Part shown: positions 43,769-52,296 of the stretch, in pieces
Layout: each line of letters opens with the position of its first letter
How positions within the stretch are numbered: position 1 is the first letter of the stretch
Source: Pyrodictiaceae archaeon
Lineage (GTDB): Archaea; Thermoproteota; Thermoprotei_A; Sulfolobales; Pyrodictiaceae
Length of the DNA stretch: 64,000 nt
Direction: 5' to 3'
Assembly (NCBI GenBank): GCA_027036135.1
Contig: JALVSY010000007.1
Location: forward strand, 438,880 to 502,879
The notes under the pieces: generated by a model
Database searches by the model: none
What the model was told of the DNA's origin: nothing
What the model saw: the letters and a program-made list of their open reading frames with translations, nothing else
Translations under genes and position numbers: made by a program

Positions 43769-44332
43769 GTGCAGTGCTTGATACAGATTGGAGTAGCTGC
43801 TTACTCGGGCAACCCTGGGTCGGAGCTAGTGAAGCGCTGCGAGGCGTTTGTCGACGAGCTTGTGAAGAGGTGTGGCAGGGATAAGCTAGTGCTCCTCCTA
43901 GGCGGTTACTGGGGGCTTATGCGCTGCGTAGTTGACCGCGCCCTTGGGCACGGTGTCTCCGTGGTGCTGTTTCCGCCCATTGACCGGGAGGACCTTGGCT
44001 ACCCCGACGAAGTAATCGTTGTCCGTACTTCTTCGGGGCCCCGGCTCCGCAGCATCTACCTCGTTAGGAGCAGCGATGTCCTCGTAGCTCTCGGCGGCGG
44101 GGCTGGCACTTTGCAGGAGATAGTGACCGCGTATACCGAGGCCAAGCCAGTATACGTTCTAGCAGGAACAGGTCTCGCAACCGATAAGGCGAGGGGGTGC
44201 ATCGAGCCCTACATCGATGAGAGGAGAACCACTCCAATAACCTTCGTCGAGGACCCCGCGGAGCTCGCCCACCGGGCCTGCGTCGAGGCAAAGATGGCCG
44301 CTGGTAGGCGCCTCCTACCCCAACGCGGCTAG
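43769..44332 (+). CDS. LOG-family (SLOG-fold) protein
   Basis: This is a 187-residue protein of the LOG/TIGR00725 type, a Rossmann-like fold related to cytokinin-activating phosphoribohydrolases. Motif pieces are IGVAAYSGNPG, LLLGGYWGLMRCVVDRALG and VLVALGGGAGTLQEIVTAY, the PGGxGTxxE-like nucleotide site with Gly instead of Pro at the first position. The true substrate is unknown. Its 3' end overlaps the convergent DUF1122-like gene by 18 bases. Confidence 0.78.
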   Translation: MQCLIQIGVAAYSGNPGSELVKRCEAFVDELVKRCGRDKLVLLLGGYWGLMRCVVDRALGHGVSVVLFPPIDREDLGYPDEVIVVRTSSGPRLRSIYLVRSSDVLVALGGGAGTLQEIVTAYTEAKPVYVLAGTGLATDKARGCIEPYIDERRTTPITFVEDPAELAHRACVEAKMAAGRRLLPQRG

Positions 44333-44878
44333 TAGCTGCTGAGCCCTCTCAAGCGCCCCCGTGATAACGGGGTCCCTGGAGCCCCTCCAAGCCCTTATGA
44401 ATTCCTCCAGCTCTTTCCTTGTCTCTGCTAGTAGTCTCTCCTCGTGCCTCTTGCCGAGGGGCTTCTCTGCCTGCAGCTTCGGGCCTCCCTCCATGAAGCC
44501 CTCCGGGAAGTACCAGTCCTTAAACCAGCGGAACCCCCTGATGAATAGCTCGTAGCCTAGCCGGGTAGCCGGGGCAGGCACACCTAGCTCCAGGGCCCGC
44601 ATGGTCTCCTCGTCATAGAGGTACTCTATGAACAACCTCTCCCCGGGCCCAAGGCTCGCCGAGACAGCGTCGAGGACGCGTGCCTCTAGCTCGCTGCCCG
44701 GGAACACGAGGGAACCCCTACCGAGGTGTAGCTCGCGCTTAGCCCCGAAGACCTCTATCCACGCCCTGTAGAACTCTCCGCGGCCAAGAAATACGAGAAG
44801 GTAGAGAACAGTCTCCTCACCACCATCCCTAATGACTAGGCGCGGCCGAAGAGTCTCCCTTATCCCGCCCCCTGCCAA
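44315..44878 (-). CDS. DUF1122-like archaeal protein
   Basis: This is a 187-residue soluble protein. The stretch LFIEYLYDEETMRAL followed by GVPAPATRLGYELFIRGF and RWFKDWYFPEGFMEGGPKLQAEKP (split) matches my memory of the archaeal DUF1122 family, with its invariant WFKDWY and EGGPKLQ. The enzymatic role is not known; an acetyltransferase-like fold has been suggested for such proteins, which I cannot verify. The TTG start is at 44878. Confidence 0.65.
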   Translation of the reverse strand: MAGGGIRETLRPRLVIRDGGEETVLYLLVFLGRGEFYRAWIEVFGAKRELHLGRGSLVFPGSELEARVLDAVSASLGPGERLFIEYLYDEETMRALELGVPAPATRLGYELFIRGFRWFKDWYFPEGFMEGGPKLQAEKPLGKRHEERLLAETRKELEEFIRAWRGSRDPVITGALERAQQLLAALG

Positions 44879-45013
44879 GCTTCTCGAGAGATAAGCGGTA
44901 ATCCCCTAGCCACAGCCCATCTAGCTCCGCGACAAGCACCTCAGAATCCATTGTTCCCCTCCCTCATAGACGTAAGAATGAGGTAACTGCCCCTCTAAAT
45001 TACATATATGTAG
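44879..45013. other. Non-coding stretch before broken gene
   Basis: No gene is evident here. The stretch continues into the degenerate region 45014-45491, so more than 600 bases between the DUF1122-like gene and 45492 lack an intact gene. Confidence 0.5.
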
Positions 45014-45411
45014 AAACAAGGGAATAGAGACGCTGAAGCCGAAGAAGCATTACATGGTAACGCAGTACTAAGACAACTAAACAACAACGGCATGCTAGAC
45101 CTCCTACTAGTACTAACAGACATGGACGTTTCCCAGAGAGTAGTAGGCATTGCCGCAAGCACCGGGGTCTTCAAGATAACGGACTACCTCAACGAGTCAC
45201 CAACGAGGCTATCCTAGCTACTAGACGCCCTAGAAGAACCAGCAGAGCCGATCGGTGTCTACAAGCACTCCGGGACCTAGAAGTAGCAAAGGGGCTGGCA
45301 AGGATGATAAAAAATACTCATAATAGGCTCATGGTGACAGGGAGAACACTCAATCGCTTTTCTCCAGGCCCTAGCACAGCCCTTCTCCCTAGGACCAGTC
45401 ATAGAGCATAG
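45014..45411 (+). pseudogene. Broken DUF1641-like gene
   Basis: One frame (45014-45216) reads through LRQLNNNGMLDLLLVLTDM and ends at a TAG after NESPTRLS. A second frame picks up at about 45234 with ADRCLQALRDLEVAKGLARM. Together these resemble the DUF1641 pattern of a Leu-rich helix plus a later KGL-R-hydrophobic helix found in proteins next to redox complexes. There is no start codon in the first frame, one internal stop and at least one frameshift, so the gene is dead. The family call is by eye. Confidence 0.5.
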
Positions 45412-45491
45412 CTCGTTCTTAGTAGAAAAGTGAAAGAAACTGTTATTCGGTTTCACTGTGCTCGTCTCCTCCTAGGACGTGGTGATCCTTT

Positions 45492-45692
45492 GTGAACGAT
45501 GAGTGTGTAGAAGAGTGTCTCTCTGAAAGGGTTAGGAAGTGGCGAAGGCTTGCGCTAGCCACTAGTGCTGAGCTCTTCTCGGAGGAAGCCGGTGATGAGT
45601 GGAAGTGGATGAGCAGGGAATACGCGGAGCACAAGCTAGGGCTACACCAGGGCAAGGAGAGCATGATCCTAGGCAGAGACGCGACGGGGTAG
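45492..45692 (+). CDS. Small hypothetical protein, doubtful
   Basis: This 66-residue frame from GTG 45492 has high charge, a helix-prone ERVRKWRRLALATSAELFSEEAG and a Trp-rich WKWMSREYAEHKLG. Its codon use resembles neighbouring real genes, but it lies in a zone of decay and may be a fragment. I do not recognise a family. Confidence 0.3.
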   Translation: MNDECVEECLSERVRKWRRLALATSAELFSEEAGDEWKWMSREYAEHKLGLHQGKESMILGRDATG

Positions 45693-45709
45693 CATAGGGG
45701 GTAGGGGGC

Positions 45710-46114
45710 TTGTGCTCGTGGTCTATGTGTGGGTTCCTTGAGAGCCTTTACCGCGGCCTCGGTAGCGGCGTGGGCTGCTTCGTTGAGCCCCTTGTCGCTG
45801 AGCACAACCGCTGCTACGTTAACACTAACTTGCTCGGCGCCCACGCGCTCCGGGTCTGCGGCTCAAGCCTAGCGAGCCGGGTCGAGGCCTTCGCTAAGCG
45901 GTTCCGGGGCCTCAGGCTCTGTCGCTACCGGGTACTCTGGAGAGAATCGATCCCCTACCCGCCCCGCGTCGCTAAACGGGTCGGGCTAGGAGCAGTGAGG
46001 AGCACTGCTGGGGAACAACTACTAGTACTAGCCGATACCTGTGGCCTCATACTACCCGACTGGAAGAGCTACGCAGACCTCCTAGCACTCGGAGCACTAG
46101 AGAAGCTAAGATAA
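45710..46114 (+). CDS. Hypothetical protein, possibly a gene fragment
   Basis: This is a 134-residue frame starting at TTG 45710. Third codon positions are rich in C and G, as in real genes of this part, which favours this strand over the overlapping minus-strand frame. It has six Cys and a PIN-like snippet YVNTNLLGAHAL (compare DTNVL of VapC nucleases), but the expected later acidic residues of a PIN domain are not clear. It could be a diverged or broken PIN protein, or something else. Confidence 0.4.
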   Translation: MCSWSMCGFLESLYRGLGSGVGCFVEPLVAEHNRCYVNTNLLGAHALRVCGSSLASRVEAFAKRFRGLRLCRYRVLWRESIPYPPRVAKRVGLGAVRSTAGEQLLVLADTCGLILPDWKSYADLLALGALEKLR

Positions 46115-46385
46115 TACAGCTACCCCACAGCATGGAGTCTCCACAAAGAGCTGCTCGGGATGTGGAGCCGCAGCGGGTTCCGCGACAAAGCATACGCAGC
46201 GACCAGGGCTCTACGAGACCTACAAGCTAGCACTCTACTACTTCCTAGCCAGAGCCCTAAGAGAGAACAACCATGTCACGAAGCGGATACGGGTCCATAT
46301 ATGCCGGCTAACCAGGAGAAACGGCGGCGTAGCTATGCACTACGGCGGCTCGCTGAGGAGAGACTCGACGCGAACCTAGAGACCA
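46115..46385 (+). pseudogene. Decayed sequence, possibly TnpB-like
   Basis: Directly after the 45710 gene, one frame reads AWSLHKELLGMWSRSGFRDK then AYAATRAL. A +1 frame then continues YETYKLALYYFLARALREN and KRIRVHICRLTRRNGG. This helical pattern with a mid-point frameshift recalls the N-terminal region of IS605-type TnpB proteins, but the match is loose. No intact gene is present. Confidence 0.3.
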
Positions 46386-46706
46386 CAGCGCTAACTATAA
46401 CTACTCAGATAAATTCCCATGCTCAGCATGGTTTATGAGGAGGATGTATTACCGCTCAGTATAAATGAGCATGACGAGGAAAATATATGGGATACGAGCA
46501 GTCTCTAATTCCTCTTCAAGACTAGAAAAATAATAGGAGATAAGGATTAGTTACTTAGTCGAGGCGTTTCTTAGTGTTTTAATGAATCCTTATATTTTGC
46601 TGATGGGTGTATGGAGCTATTATAGTAATTTATCTTAATCTTGTACAAAGACTCTATGCGGGGCTAGGTATTGGTTTTACAAAGATCGGAGAAAGAATGT
46701 ATTGCT
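46386..46706. other. Intergenic, AT-rich to the right
   Basis: I see no convincing gene here. The right half (46500-46670) becomes AT-rich and marks the start of the glycosyltransferase island. A TATA-like TAATTTAT near 46625 could be the island promoter. Confidence 0.4.
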
Positions 46707-47795
46707 ATGGTACATGTTAACTATATCGTTAGGCCTAGGACTGGCGGAGAGTACGTATATCGTGTTATCCATGATGAGTTGAAAAGACGCGGTTACCGGG
46801 TAATCAATGTATCAAAGACCGAGCTCGTGGAGAGACTTTGTAGGTGCAGAGAAAAGAAGTCACCGTATATTAGGAACATAGCCAGCGCAGCAGCAGAGAT
46901 ACCGGCCCGACTATACTGCTATCTAGCTAGCATCTATTTTCTTCGGAAAAAGGGGTGCATCGTCATAACTTCCTCGGCGCCTGGCTTTCCCGTCTTAGGC
47001 GATATAACATATCATCAGCCCTTCTCCGGCGTAGGTTTCTGGAGGGAATACATCAAGCCTACGCCGAGAGACATAGTAATGAAGAGCCTTGATGCATTAT
47101 CATCGCCCCTCTGGGAGGTTACTAAGCATCGATTAATACATATCAGTAATAGTAAGTTCACTGCTCGCCTAGTCAAGAAGACATATGGTGTAGACTCTAT
47201 CGTAATTTATCCGCCTGTGCCAGCAAAGAAACTAGTAAGGAGAGTATAAAACGGACAGAGACCTAGGGATTGCATATTAGTGACGAGACTTACCTATGAT
47301 GGAGGAGCACTCCTCCTCCCTCTTATAGCTAGGCATCTTCCGAGAAACATCAAGGTGCGGATAATCGGTAGAATAGATGATACGGGCAGGAATGTGCTAA
47401 GAGAGCTGAAGAGGCTAGACATCAATCATGCTTATCTCGGCTTTGTGGACGAAAATACCAAACAAGAGCTACTAGGTAAGTGTAATGTGTTCCTCCACTT
47501 AGGCGTCAACGAGCCCTTTGGAATAGCTGTCGTAGAGGCCATGGCATCGGGATTAATCCCGATAGCTCATCGAAGCGGAGCCATACCAGAATACATGCCT
47601 AGAGAACTAACATACATTTACCCCGAGGAAGCCGCCCAGAAAATAGCCCAAATCTTAGAGACGAGCCCCACTAGCCTAGACGAGCTGAGAAACAGTCTAC
47701 GCCAACGTGCGCTCAGATTCGACGAGGAGATTTTTAGAGCAAAAATGGCTTACACAATAAAGCTACTCGTTAAAACTAGACAAGAGCAATTATAG
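46707..47795 (+). pseudogene. GT4 glycosyltransferase split by an in-frame stop
   Basis: Two adjacent frames form one GT4-type glycosyltransferase of about 362 codons. The first (to the TAA at 47247-47249) holds the N-terminal acceptor-binding half from VHVNYIVRPRTGGEYVYRV to SNSKFTARLVKKTYGVDSIVIYPPVP. The second, in the same reading phase, continues with LVTRLTYDGGALLLP to EPFGIAVVEAMASGL, the donor-binding signature. No indel is needed, only one ochre codon. The upstream frame also opens at TTG 46671. The gene may be inactive, recently mutated, or wrongly sequenced at one base. The sugar specificity is unknown. Confidence 0.8.
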
Positions 47796-47903
47796 TAATA
47801 GAATCTCGATATAAGACGGAACCTGGCCGAAAGGCTATAGACTGGACAAATCTATATGATAGCATCCTAGCATTTTGGAGAGGGGTTTACGAGGAGCGAT
47901 AAG

Positions 47904-49040
47904 TTGTCGAGAAGGAAGCGTGCCTGCATAGTGCATAACTCTATGAATATTACTGGCGGCGGCGAGCGCCTAGCAATGGCTGTCCTTGAGGCGTTGAAGG
48001 AGCTGGGGTACCGGGTAACGCTCATAACGACTGAGCCCACGAACTGGGAAAAGGTTGACCGCGTATATGGTGGCCGTGCTCCCCGGCCCGATGAGGAGTT
48101 CAGTGTCCTTCCTTTCCCCGTCCGCACCTTCGGCATATATATGAGGCTCCTCACAGCCCTAGGCCTCCTGGCTAAGAGAAAAGAATGCGACCTAACAATT
48201 AATACTCATGGCGATGTACTCCCTCTGTCAACCGATATAGTCTACATGCACTTCCCGACCTTCGCCGTGCTCCGCGAGAGCCCCAGCAACGCCAAGTACT
48301 CAAAGTCCCTATTCTGGAGGCTTTACTTCGCTCCATACGAGGCAATTCAAGGTTTCCTCGCGAAACGCATGAGCTGGAGAATCCTCCTCACGAACTCTGA
48401 GTATTCGCGCGACGTTATACGCAAATACGTAGGAGCCAACGCGCTAGTAGTCTACCCCCCGGTAAACATAGATGAGTTCCTGGAAGCAAGTAAGACACCG
48501 CCAGAGAAGAGAGAAGATATAGTAGTGGCATGCGGCAGATTCACGCCAGAGAAACGACACGACTTCGTCCTAGAAGTAGCCGAGCATTTGCCGGACGTGG
48601 AGTTCCACATAGTGGGGGCCTCGAGCGGCAAAGTCTCACCACCCTACATCGCAAAACTAAGAAAAATAATAGAGAAGAAACACCTGCGTAACGTAAAGCT
48701 CCACGTAGACTACCCGCGACGAGACCAAGTAAAACTATACTCAAGAGCCAAGGCCTACATACACGCAATGATAGGCGAACACTTCGGAATAGCTGTCGTA
48801 GAGGCCATGGCGGCAGGCCTAGTACCAGTAGTACATATGAGCGGAGGGCCCTGGAACGACATAATATACCACGGCAAATACGGCTACGGATACCATAGCC
48901 TAGAAGAAGCAGGAGCAGCCATAGAAAAAGCCCTCAGGAATTACCAAGCGCTAAGGGAGAAAGTGATTAACAGGGCAAAGGAATTCTCGTACCAAAGATT
49001 CAAAAAACGCATAAAGAGAATAGTAGAAACAATTAATTAG
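47904..49040 (+). CDS. GT4-family glycosyltransferase
   Basis: This is a 378-residue retaining glycosyltransferase with two Rossmann domains. The N-terminal HNSMNITGGGERLAMAVLEALKELGYRV contains the GGGE loop, followed by LTNSEYSRDVIRKYVG. The C-terminal domain has VACGRFTPEKRHDFVLEVAE and the EHFGIAVVEAMAAGLVPV donor-sugar motif. Such enzymes resemble Alg11/Alg2-type mannosyltransferases in lipid-linked glycan assembly at the cytoplasmic membrane face. The TTG start is at 47904. It is close to two other GT4 genes. Confidence 0.9.
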   Translation: MSRRKRACIVHNSMNITGGGERLAMAVLEALKELGYRVTLITTEPTNWEKVDRVYGGRAPRPDEEFSVLPFPVRTFGIYMRLLTALGLLAKRKECDLTINTHGDVLPLSTDIVYMHFPTFAVLRESPSNAKYSKSLFWRLYFAPYEAIQGFLAKRMSWRILLTNSEYSRDVIRKYVGANALVVYPPVNIDEFLEASKTPPEKREDIVVACGRFTPEKRHDFVLEVAEHLPDVEFHIVGASSGKVSPPYIAKLRKIIEKKHLRNVKLHVDYPRRDQVKLYSRAKAYIHAMIGEHFGIAVVEAMAAGLVPVVHMSGGPWNDIIYHGKYGYGYHSLEEAGAAIEKALRNYQALREKVINRAKEFSYQRFKKRIKRIVETIN

Positions 49041-49057
49041 CGTTCTAGGGGACAAAA

Positions 49058-50167
49058 ATGAAGATAGCTATTATACATCCGGATATCAATGTCATGGGGG
49101 GCGGCGAGCTAGTATGTTTCCTTATGGCAAAGTCATTATTAGAAAAGGGGTATAGTGTAAGTATACTTACAGCCAAAGAACCAGACAAAACAGAGGCATT
49201 TAGAAGATTTGGTATAGACATCGATGAGTTCGATATAATAGTGAAAAGACCTTTTCTTGACAAGTTCTTGGAGATTAGCGGTAAGTTCGTCGGCTACAGA
49301 TGGGCTAGTATCCTTAATGCACTCTTTAAGGAGGCGAAGAACGGGGGGTACGATATAATAATTGATACACAGACAAACATGCTTACAAAAAGCGATATAG
49401 TTTACATTCACTATGTAAGCTCTATCAAGCTTAGACGGGGACTCTTAACCACCTTGTATAATAGTCTTATTAAGAGAAAGCTTGAAAGAATCCTAGGAAA
49501 TCCTAGAGTGCTACTCACTAATAGTAGTTGGACTGCAAGGCAGGTTAGGGAGCGTTTTGGCAGGGATTCGTTGGTTGTTTATCCTCCGGTTGATGTTAAT
49601 TATTATATGAAGGCATGGAGTAATACTAGTAGGGATAGAGTTGTTGTTACGGTATCTAGGCTTGATCCTGTAAAGAGGCTTGATTCCATAGTGGATATAG
49701 CTAGTATGGTGAAGGATTATACCTTTATAATACTTGGTGCTAGTTTTAGGGATCATGAAAGTGTCGTAGCTAAGATCAAAGAGAAGATGGATAGGCTTAG
49801 AGTAAATAATGTAAAGTTGATCATTGATGCTCCGCGCGATGAGAGGCTGGGTATAATGGCGAGGGCGCGGTATTATGTGCATCCACCGTTTCCCGAGCCC
49901 TTTGGAATAGCTGTTGTTGAGGCTATGGCGGCAGGCCTAGTACCGATAATTTACCGGAATAGTGGTACTTGGATTGATGTAGTATCAAAGGTTTCCAGTC
50001 TCTTAGGTTATAATCATGTAAATGAAGTGCCTAAGATAATTAGGACGCTTGATAATAATGACGAGCTTTATCGTGCAATAAGGAATAAGATACAATTAAT
50101 TATAAGAGATTTTAGCTACGAGAGCTTCAGTAAGAAGATACTCAACGTAATAAAAACCTTAGAGTAG
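49058..50167 (+). CDS. GT4-family glycosyltransferase
   Basis: This is a 369-residue GT4 enzyme parallel to the previous gene: AIIHPDINVMGGGELVCFLMAKSLLEKGY at the start, LLTNSSWTARQVRERFG in the middle, VTVSRLDPVKRLDSI and EPFGIAVVEAMAAGLVPI in the donor domain. It is more AT-rich than its left neighbour and uses more AT-ending codons, which suggests separate acquisition. It starts at ATG 49058, 17 bases after the previous gene, so the two are likely co-transcribed. Confidence 0.9.
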   Translation: MKIAIIHPDINVMGGGELVCFLMAKSLLEKGYSVSILTAKEPDKTEAFRRFGIDIDEFDIIVKRPFLDKFLEISGKFVGYRWASILNALFKEAKNGGYDIIIDTQTNMLTKSDIVYIHYVSSIKLRRGLLTTLYNSLIKRKLERILGNPRVLLTNSSWTARQVRERFGRDSLVVYPPVDVNYYMKAWSNTSRDRVVVTVSRLDPVKRLDSIVDIASMVKDYTFIILGASFRDHESVVAKIKEKMDRLRVNNVKLIIDAPRDERLGIMARARYYVHPPFPEPFGIAVVEAMAAGLVPIIYRNSGTWIDVVSKVSSLLGYNHVNEVPKIIRTLDNNDELYRAIRNKIQLIIRDFSYESFSKKILNVIKTLE

Positions 50168-50271
50168 TCCTTGACTGGTGAATATAAATACCCCTTAGTT
50201 ATGTAGGCATAAAGGGACAAAGTAGCCTATAGCTATGCACGATGACTAATTCCCGGGGCCCAGCCGGAGCC

Positions 50272-50721
50272 ATGACGCTGTTGGCGATTGTTTTGGAGAG
50301 GCTAGGATCGCTATACGCCGAGGCGTCGGAGGGAGCATTGTGTCTTGCTGAGCGTGTGCTGGCTCCGGCTGGGCCTATACCGCGTAGGGCTGTTCGTGGT
50401 CTCTTGGGTCGTGCTCTCCGCAACGGTGCTTGGAGAGCCCTGCCCTGGGAGACCCGGGCCCTCCTCCTAGCCACGGCCCGTGCCCCGGTGCGGGTCTATC
50501 GCTCCCCCGTGTTGCTCGCCCTGCTCCGCCGTGCGTGGCTGCTCGTGGAGCTAGCGACTATGCGTGGGAAAGCCGTGGTAGCAGCACTAACGCACCTCCT
50601 AGCGAGGGGCGTGGCTCAGGGGCTCTACTCGTTGCTCCGGAGAGGCCTAGACAAACTCATAGCTATAGGGATCCAGGTACTAAACAACCCCTGGCTGCAG
50701 AGAATAATCCCCGCGACGTAG
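50272..50721 (+). CDS. Unrecognised helical protein, family member 1
   Basis: This is a 149-residue Leu/Ala/Arg-rich helical protein (from ATG 50272; the frame opens 30 bases earlier at 50242). It is paralogous to the 143-residue protein at 62421, and a 20-residue C-terminal remnant lies at 51704-51769. The C-terminal half (VELATMRGKAVVAALTHLLARG and GLYSLLRRGLDKLIAIGIQVLNNPWL, in parts) is almost unchanged between copies, even at the DNA level. The conserved DNA continues about 16 bases upstream of the ATG. It is weakly amphipathic, without clear membrane helices. Function is unknown, but copies occur close to the archaeal AAA ATPases here. Confidence 0.6.
   Translation: MTLLAIVLERLGSLYAEASEGALCLAERVLAPAGPIPRRAVRGLLGRALRNGAWRALPWETRALLLATARAPVRVYRSPVLLALLRRAWLLVELATMRGKAVVAALTHLLARGVAQGLYSLLRRGLDKLIAIGIQVLNNPWLQRIIPAT
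50600..50695 (+). repeat. Near-identical 3' segment of helical protein gene, copy 1
   Basis: This stretch matches 62740-62845 almost base for base, including more than 50 identical consecutive bases, whereas the 5' halves of the two genes have diverged. Confidence 0.75.
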
Positions 50722-50937
50722 GGCATCCTTGGAGCTAGCCGTCATGGGCCGAGTAATTGTAGTTATTCTCAACAAGGGTTTGGAGCTATAGGGGAGTATA
50801 GGAGTAATAGGGATTGGGCTCCAAAGTAGCATCTCGTGGTAGGCTGGAAGCAAAGATACTGATTACACGTATAATGATGATGGATTTTTGAGGGATTCAT
50901 ATGTATCTTGGCCTAGAGCGAACGAATAGCAAGGCTG

Positions 50938-50960
50938 GAGGAGGCCCATACGCCTCCCTC
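50938..50960 (+). promoter_or_regulatory. Inverted repeat before DUF4258 gene
   Basis: GGAGGC (50940-50945) and GCCTCC (50952-50957) are perfect inverted repeats with a six-base loop, about 20 bases before the GTG start of the DUF4258 gene. It could be an operator for autorepression, as toxin-antitoxin operons often have, or a terminator of a preceding transcript. Confidence 0.35.
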
Positions 50961-50977
50961 TGTAGGAGTGTGATTGT

Positions 50978-51262
50978 GTGCGCATAGTATTTACCGAGCA
51001 TGCTCTCCGGCGCATGGAGGAGCGCGGGGTCACAAGAGAGGACGTCTACGAGGTTCTCGGGGAGCCGGACGAGCTACTACTTGACACCGAGACTGGTCGC
51101 CTCGTCGCGGTAAAGTACGGTGCTGGGCTCTGCGTGGTAGCAGACATCACGGAGGACGTAGCGAAGGTAGTGACGGTGCTAATTAACAGCAACCTAGAAA
51201 GGCTCGTAGAGCGTAGGAAGAGAAAGGGAAGGTGGGCTCCATGGCTGAGGAGACAAGACTGA
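50978..51262 (+). CDS. DUF4258 (RelE-like) putative toxin
   Basis: This is a 94-residue protein of the DUF4258 type, a RelE/BrnT-like fold common in archaeal toxin-antitoxin pairs. The N-terminal IVFTEHALRRMEERGVTREDVYEVL pattern (H-A-x-x-R-M-x-x-R-G) is characteristic. The rest is beta-rich, with an R/K-rich C-terminal tail. The GTG start is at 50978. It overlaps its DUF2283 partner by about 22 bases. Confidence 0.75.
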   Translation: MRIVFTEHALRRMEERGVTREDVYEVLGEPDELLLDTETGRLVAVKYGAGLCVVADITEDVAKVVTVLINSNLERLVERRKRKGRWAPWLRRQD

Positions 51263-51522
51263 TCGAGTACGACCCTGAAGCCGATGTGCTTACGGTGAAC
51301 CTCCAACCCGGGAAGAGGATAGCTAGAGACATACTGCTTGACAACGACGTGGTAGTCTCGGTTGACGAGAACGGTGAGGCCATACAAGTACAGATCCTGG
51401 ATGCTAGCCGCCGCGGCCTCCTCCAAGCACTAATAAAGCTCTATAGGCACAAGAAAGCCCTATTACAACTACTCATGGAGGCGGAGCGCCGCGAAACAAG
51501 CCGACAAACCAGCACAGGGTAG
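51241..51522 (+). CDS. DUF2283 putative antitoxin
   Basis: This is an approximately 93-residue DUF2283 protein. The diagnostic IEYDPEADVLTVNL is at its start, followed by DNDVVVSVDENGEAIQVQILDASRRGL. DUF2283 proteins typically pair with DUF4258 proteins as the antitoxin half. The C-terminal helix (LLQALIKLYRHKKALLQLLMEAERRE, in parts) extends past the usual domain and may bind the toxin. ATG 51241 is chosen over GTG 51232. Confidence 0.75.
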   Translation: MAEETRLIEYDPEADVLTVNLQPGKRIARDILLDNDVVVSVDENGEAIQVQILDASRRGLLQALIKLYRHKKALLQLLMEAERRETSRQTSTG

Positions 51523-51703
51523 TAAGCCGAGAGTGCGCTGCCAGCGAGCCAGTAGCTACACTAGCTCATTGATTGCCTCATAGTAGTTATCTCTAATCCT
51601 AAAGCAGGGCAAAGGTCATGGCTAGAGTTATGGGCGAGGCGCCGGGTGCGAGGATCTAATGGTGGATTGTCCTCGTGGCGTACAGAGACGTTGACTAGAC
51701 GTG

Positions 51704-51769
51704 TTCATAGCTATAGGCGCCCAGGTTCTCAACAATCCCTGGCTACAGAGAATAATCCCGGCGACGTGA
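51704..51769 (+). pseudogene. 3' remnant of the 143/149-residue protein family
   Basis: This fragment reads AIGAQVLNNPWLQRIIPAT followed by TGA, matching the end of the 50272 gene in 19 of 20 residues. Only the tail survives. It is flanked by about 180 bases of unassignable sequence. It shows that three copies of the family once existed here, and supports deletion or recombination. Confidence 0.75.
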
Positions 51770-51866
51770 CTGGTAGGCGTTATTAGGTGCGCAGTAGTCG
51801 AGAGTACCCCTAGGTAGCAAATAAGTGGGCAAGTCAGCCTTAGCGCTTCCTTGGGAGAGAAGGGCT

Positions 51867-52220
51867 ATGGGCCATGTCTGGGTTAGAGTCCGAGTAGGCG
51901 ACCCAGAGAAGAGAAGGATAGTGGAAGTCACAGCCCTAGTTGATACAGAAGCAACATTAACTGTGATTCCGCGAGACTTAGCAGAAAAGCTAGGGCTAAG
52001 GGTAACTGGTAAGGTATCGGCTACAACAGCTACTGGTAAGGTGGTGCTTGACCGCACTAGGGTATGGCTAGAGCTAGAGGATCGAGAAGAGATAGTGCCA
52101 GCAGTCATATCTGATACGATAGACAAGGTGCTCATAGGGGTTACTGCCTTAGAGATCCTAGGGCTACAAGTGGACCCCGTTACTGGGAAGCTAAGGGAAT
52201 GGACAATATTGCTGTACTAG
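51867..52220 (+). CDS. Retropepsin-like protease relative with altered active site
   Basis: This is an approximately 117-residue protein (ATG 51867 preferred; the frame opens at 51825) with the fold signature of archaeal clan AA aspartyl proteases: VEVTALVDTEATLTVIPRDLAEKLGL, then TTATGKVVL and a final LGLQVDPVTGKLR. In the active family the loop is D-T/S-G; here it is D-T-E, so the flexible-loop glycine is lost and proteolysis is doubtful. It may now serve as a binding module. It lies just upstream of the AAA ATPase gene. Confidence 0.7.
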   Translation: MGHVWVRVRVGDPEKRRIVEVTALVDTEATLTVIPRDLAEKLGLRVTGKVSATTATGKVVLDRTRVWLELEDREEIVPAVISDTIDKVLIGVTALEILGLQVDPVTGKLREWTILLY

Positions 52221-52296
52221 GCTGCCGAGACGAGGCGTGCATAGGAGAGTATTGGCTAGAAACCCAGGCCCCCTGCCTTCTGGTAGTGTTTGAGTT

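Noticed and set aside
45443-45500. Start of a toxin gene near the first doubtful frame
   Set aside because: No partner gene or toxin motif can be recognised here.
45443-45844. Minus-strand 133-residue frame overlapping two plus-strand frames
   Set aside because: Its composition looks like the reverse of plus-strand codons with C/G third positions, and no domain is recognisable.
50860-50890. Perfect C box-like ATGATGA near 50868
   Set aside because: No CTGA follows at guide distance and the surrounding DNA is AT-rich, so it is most likely chance.
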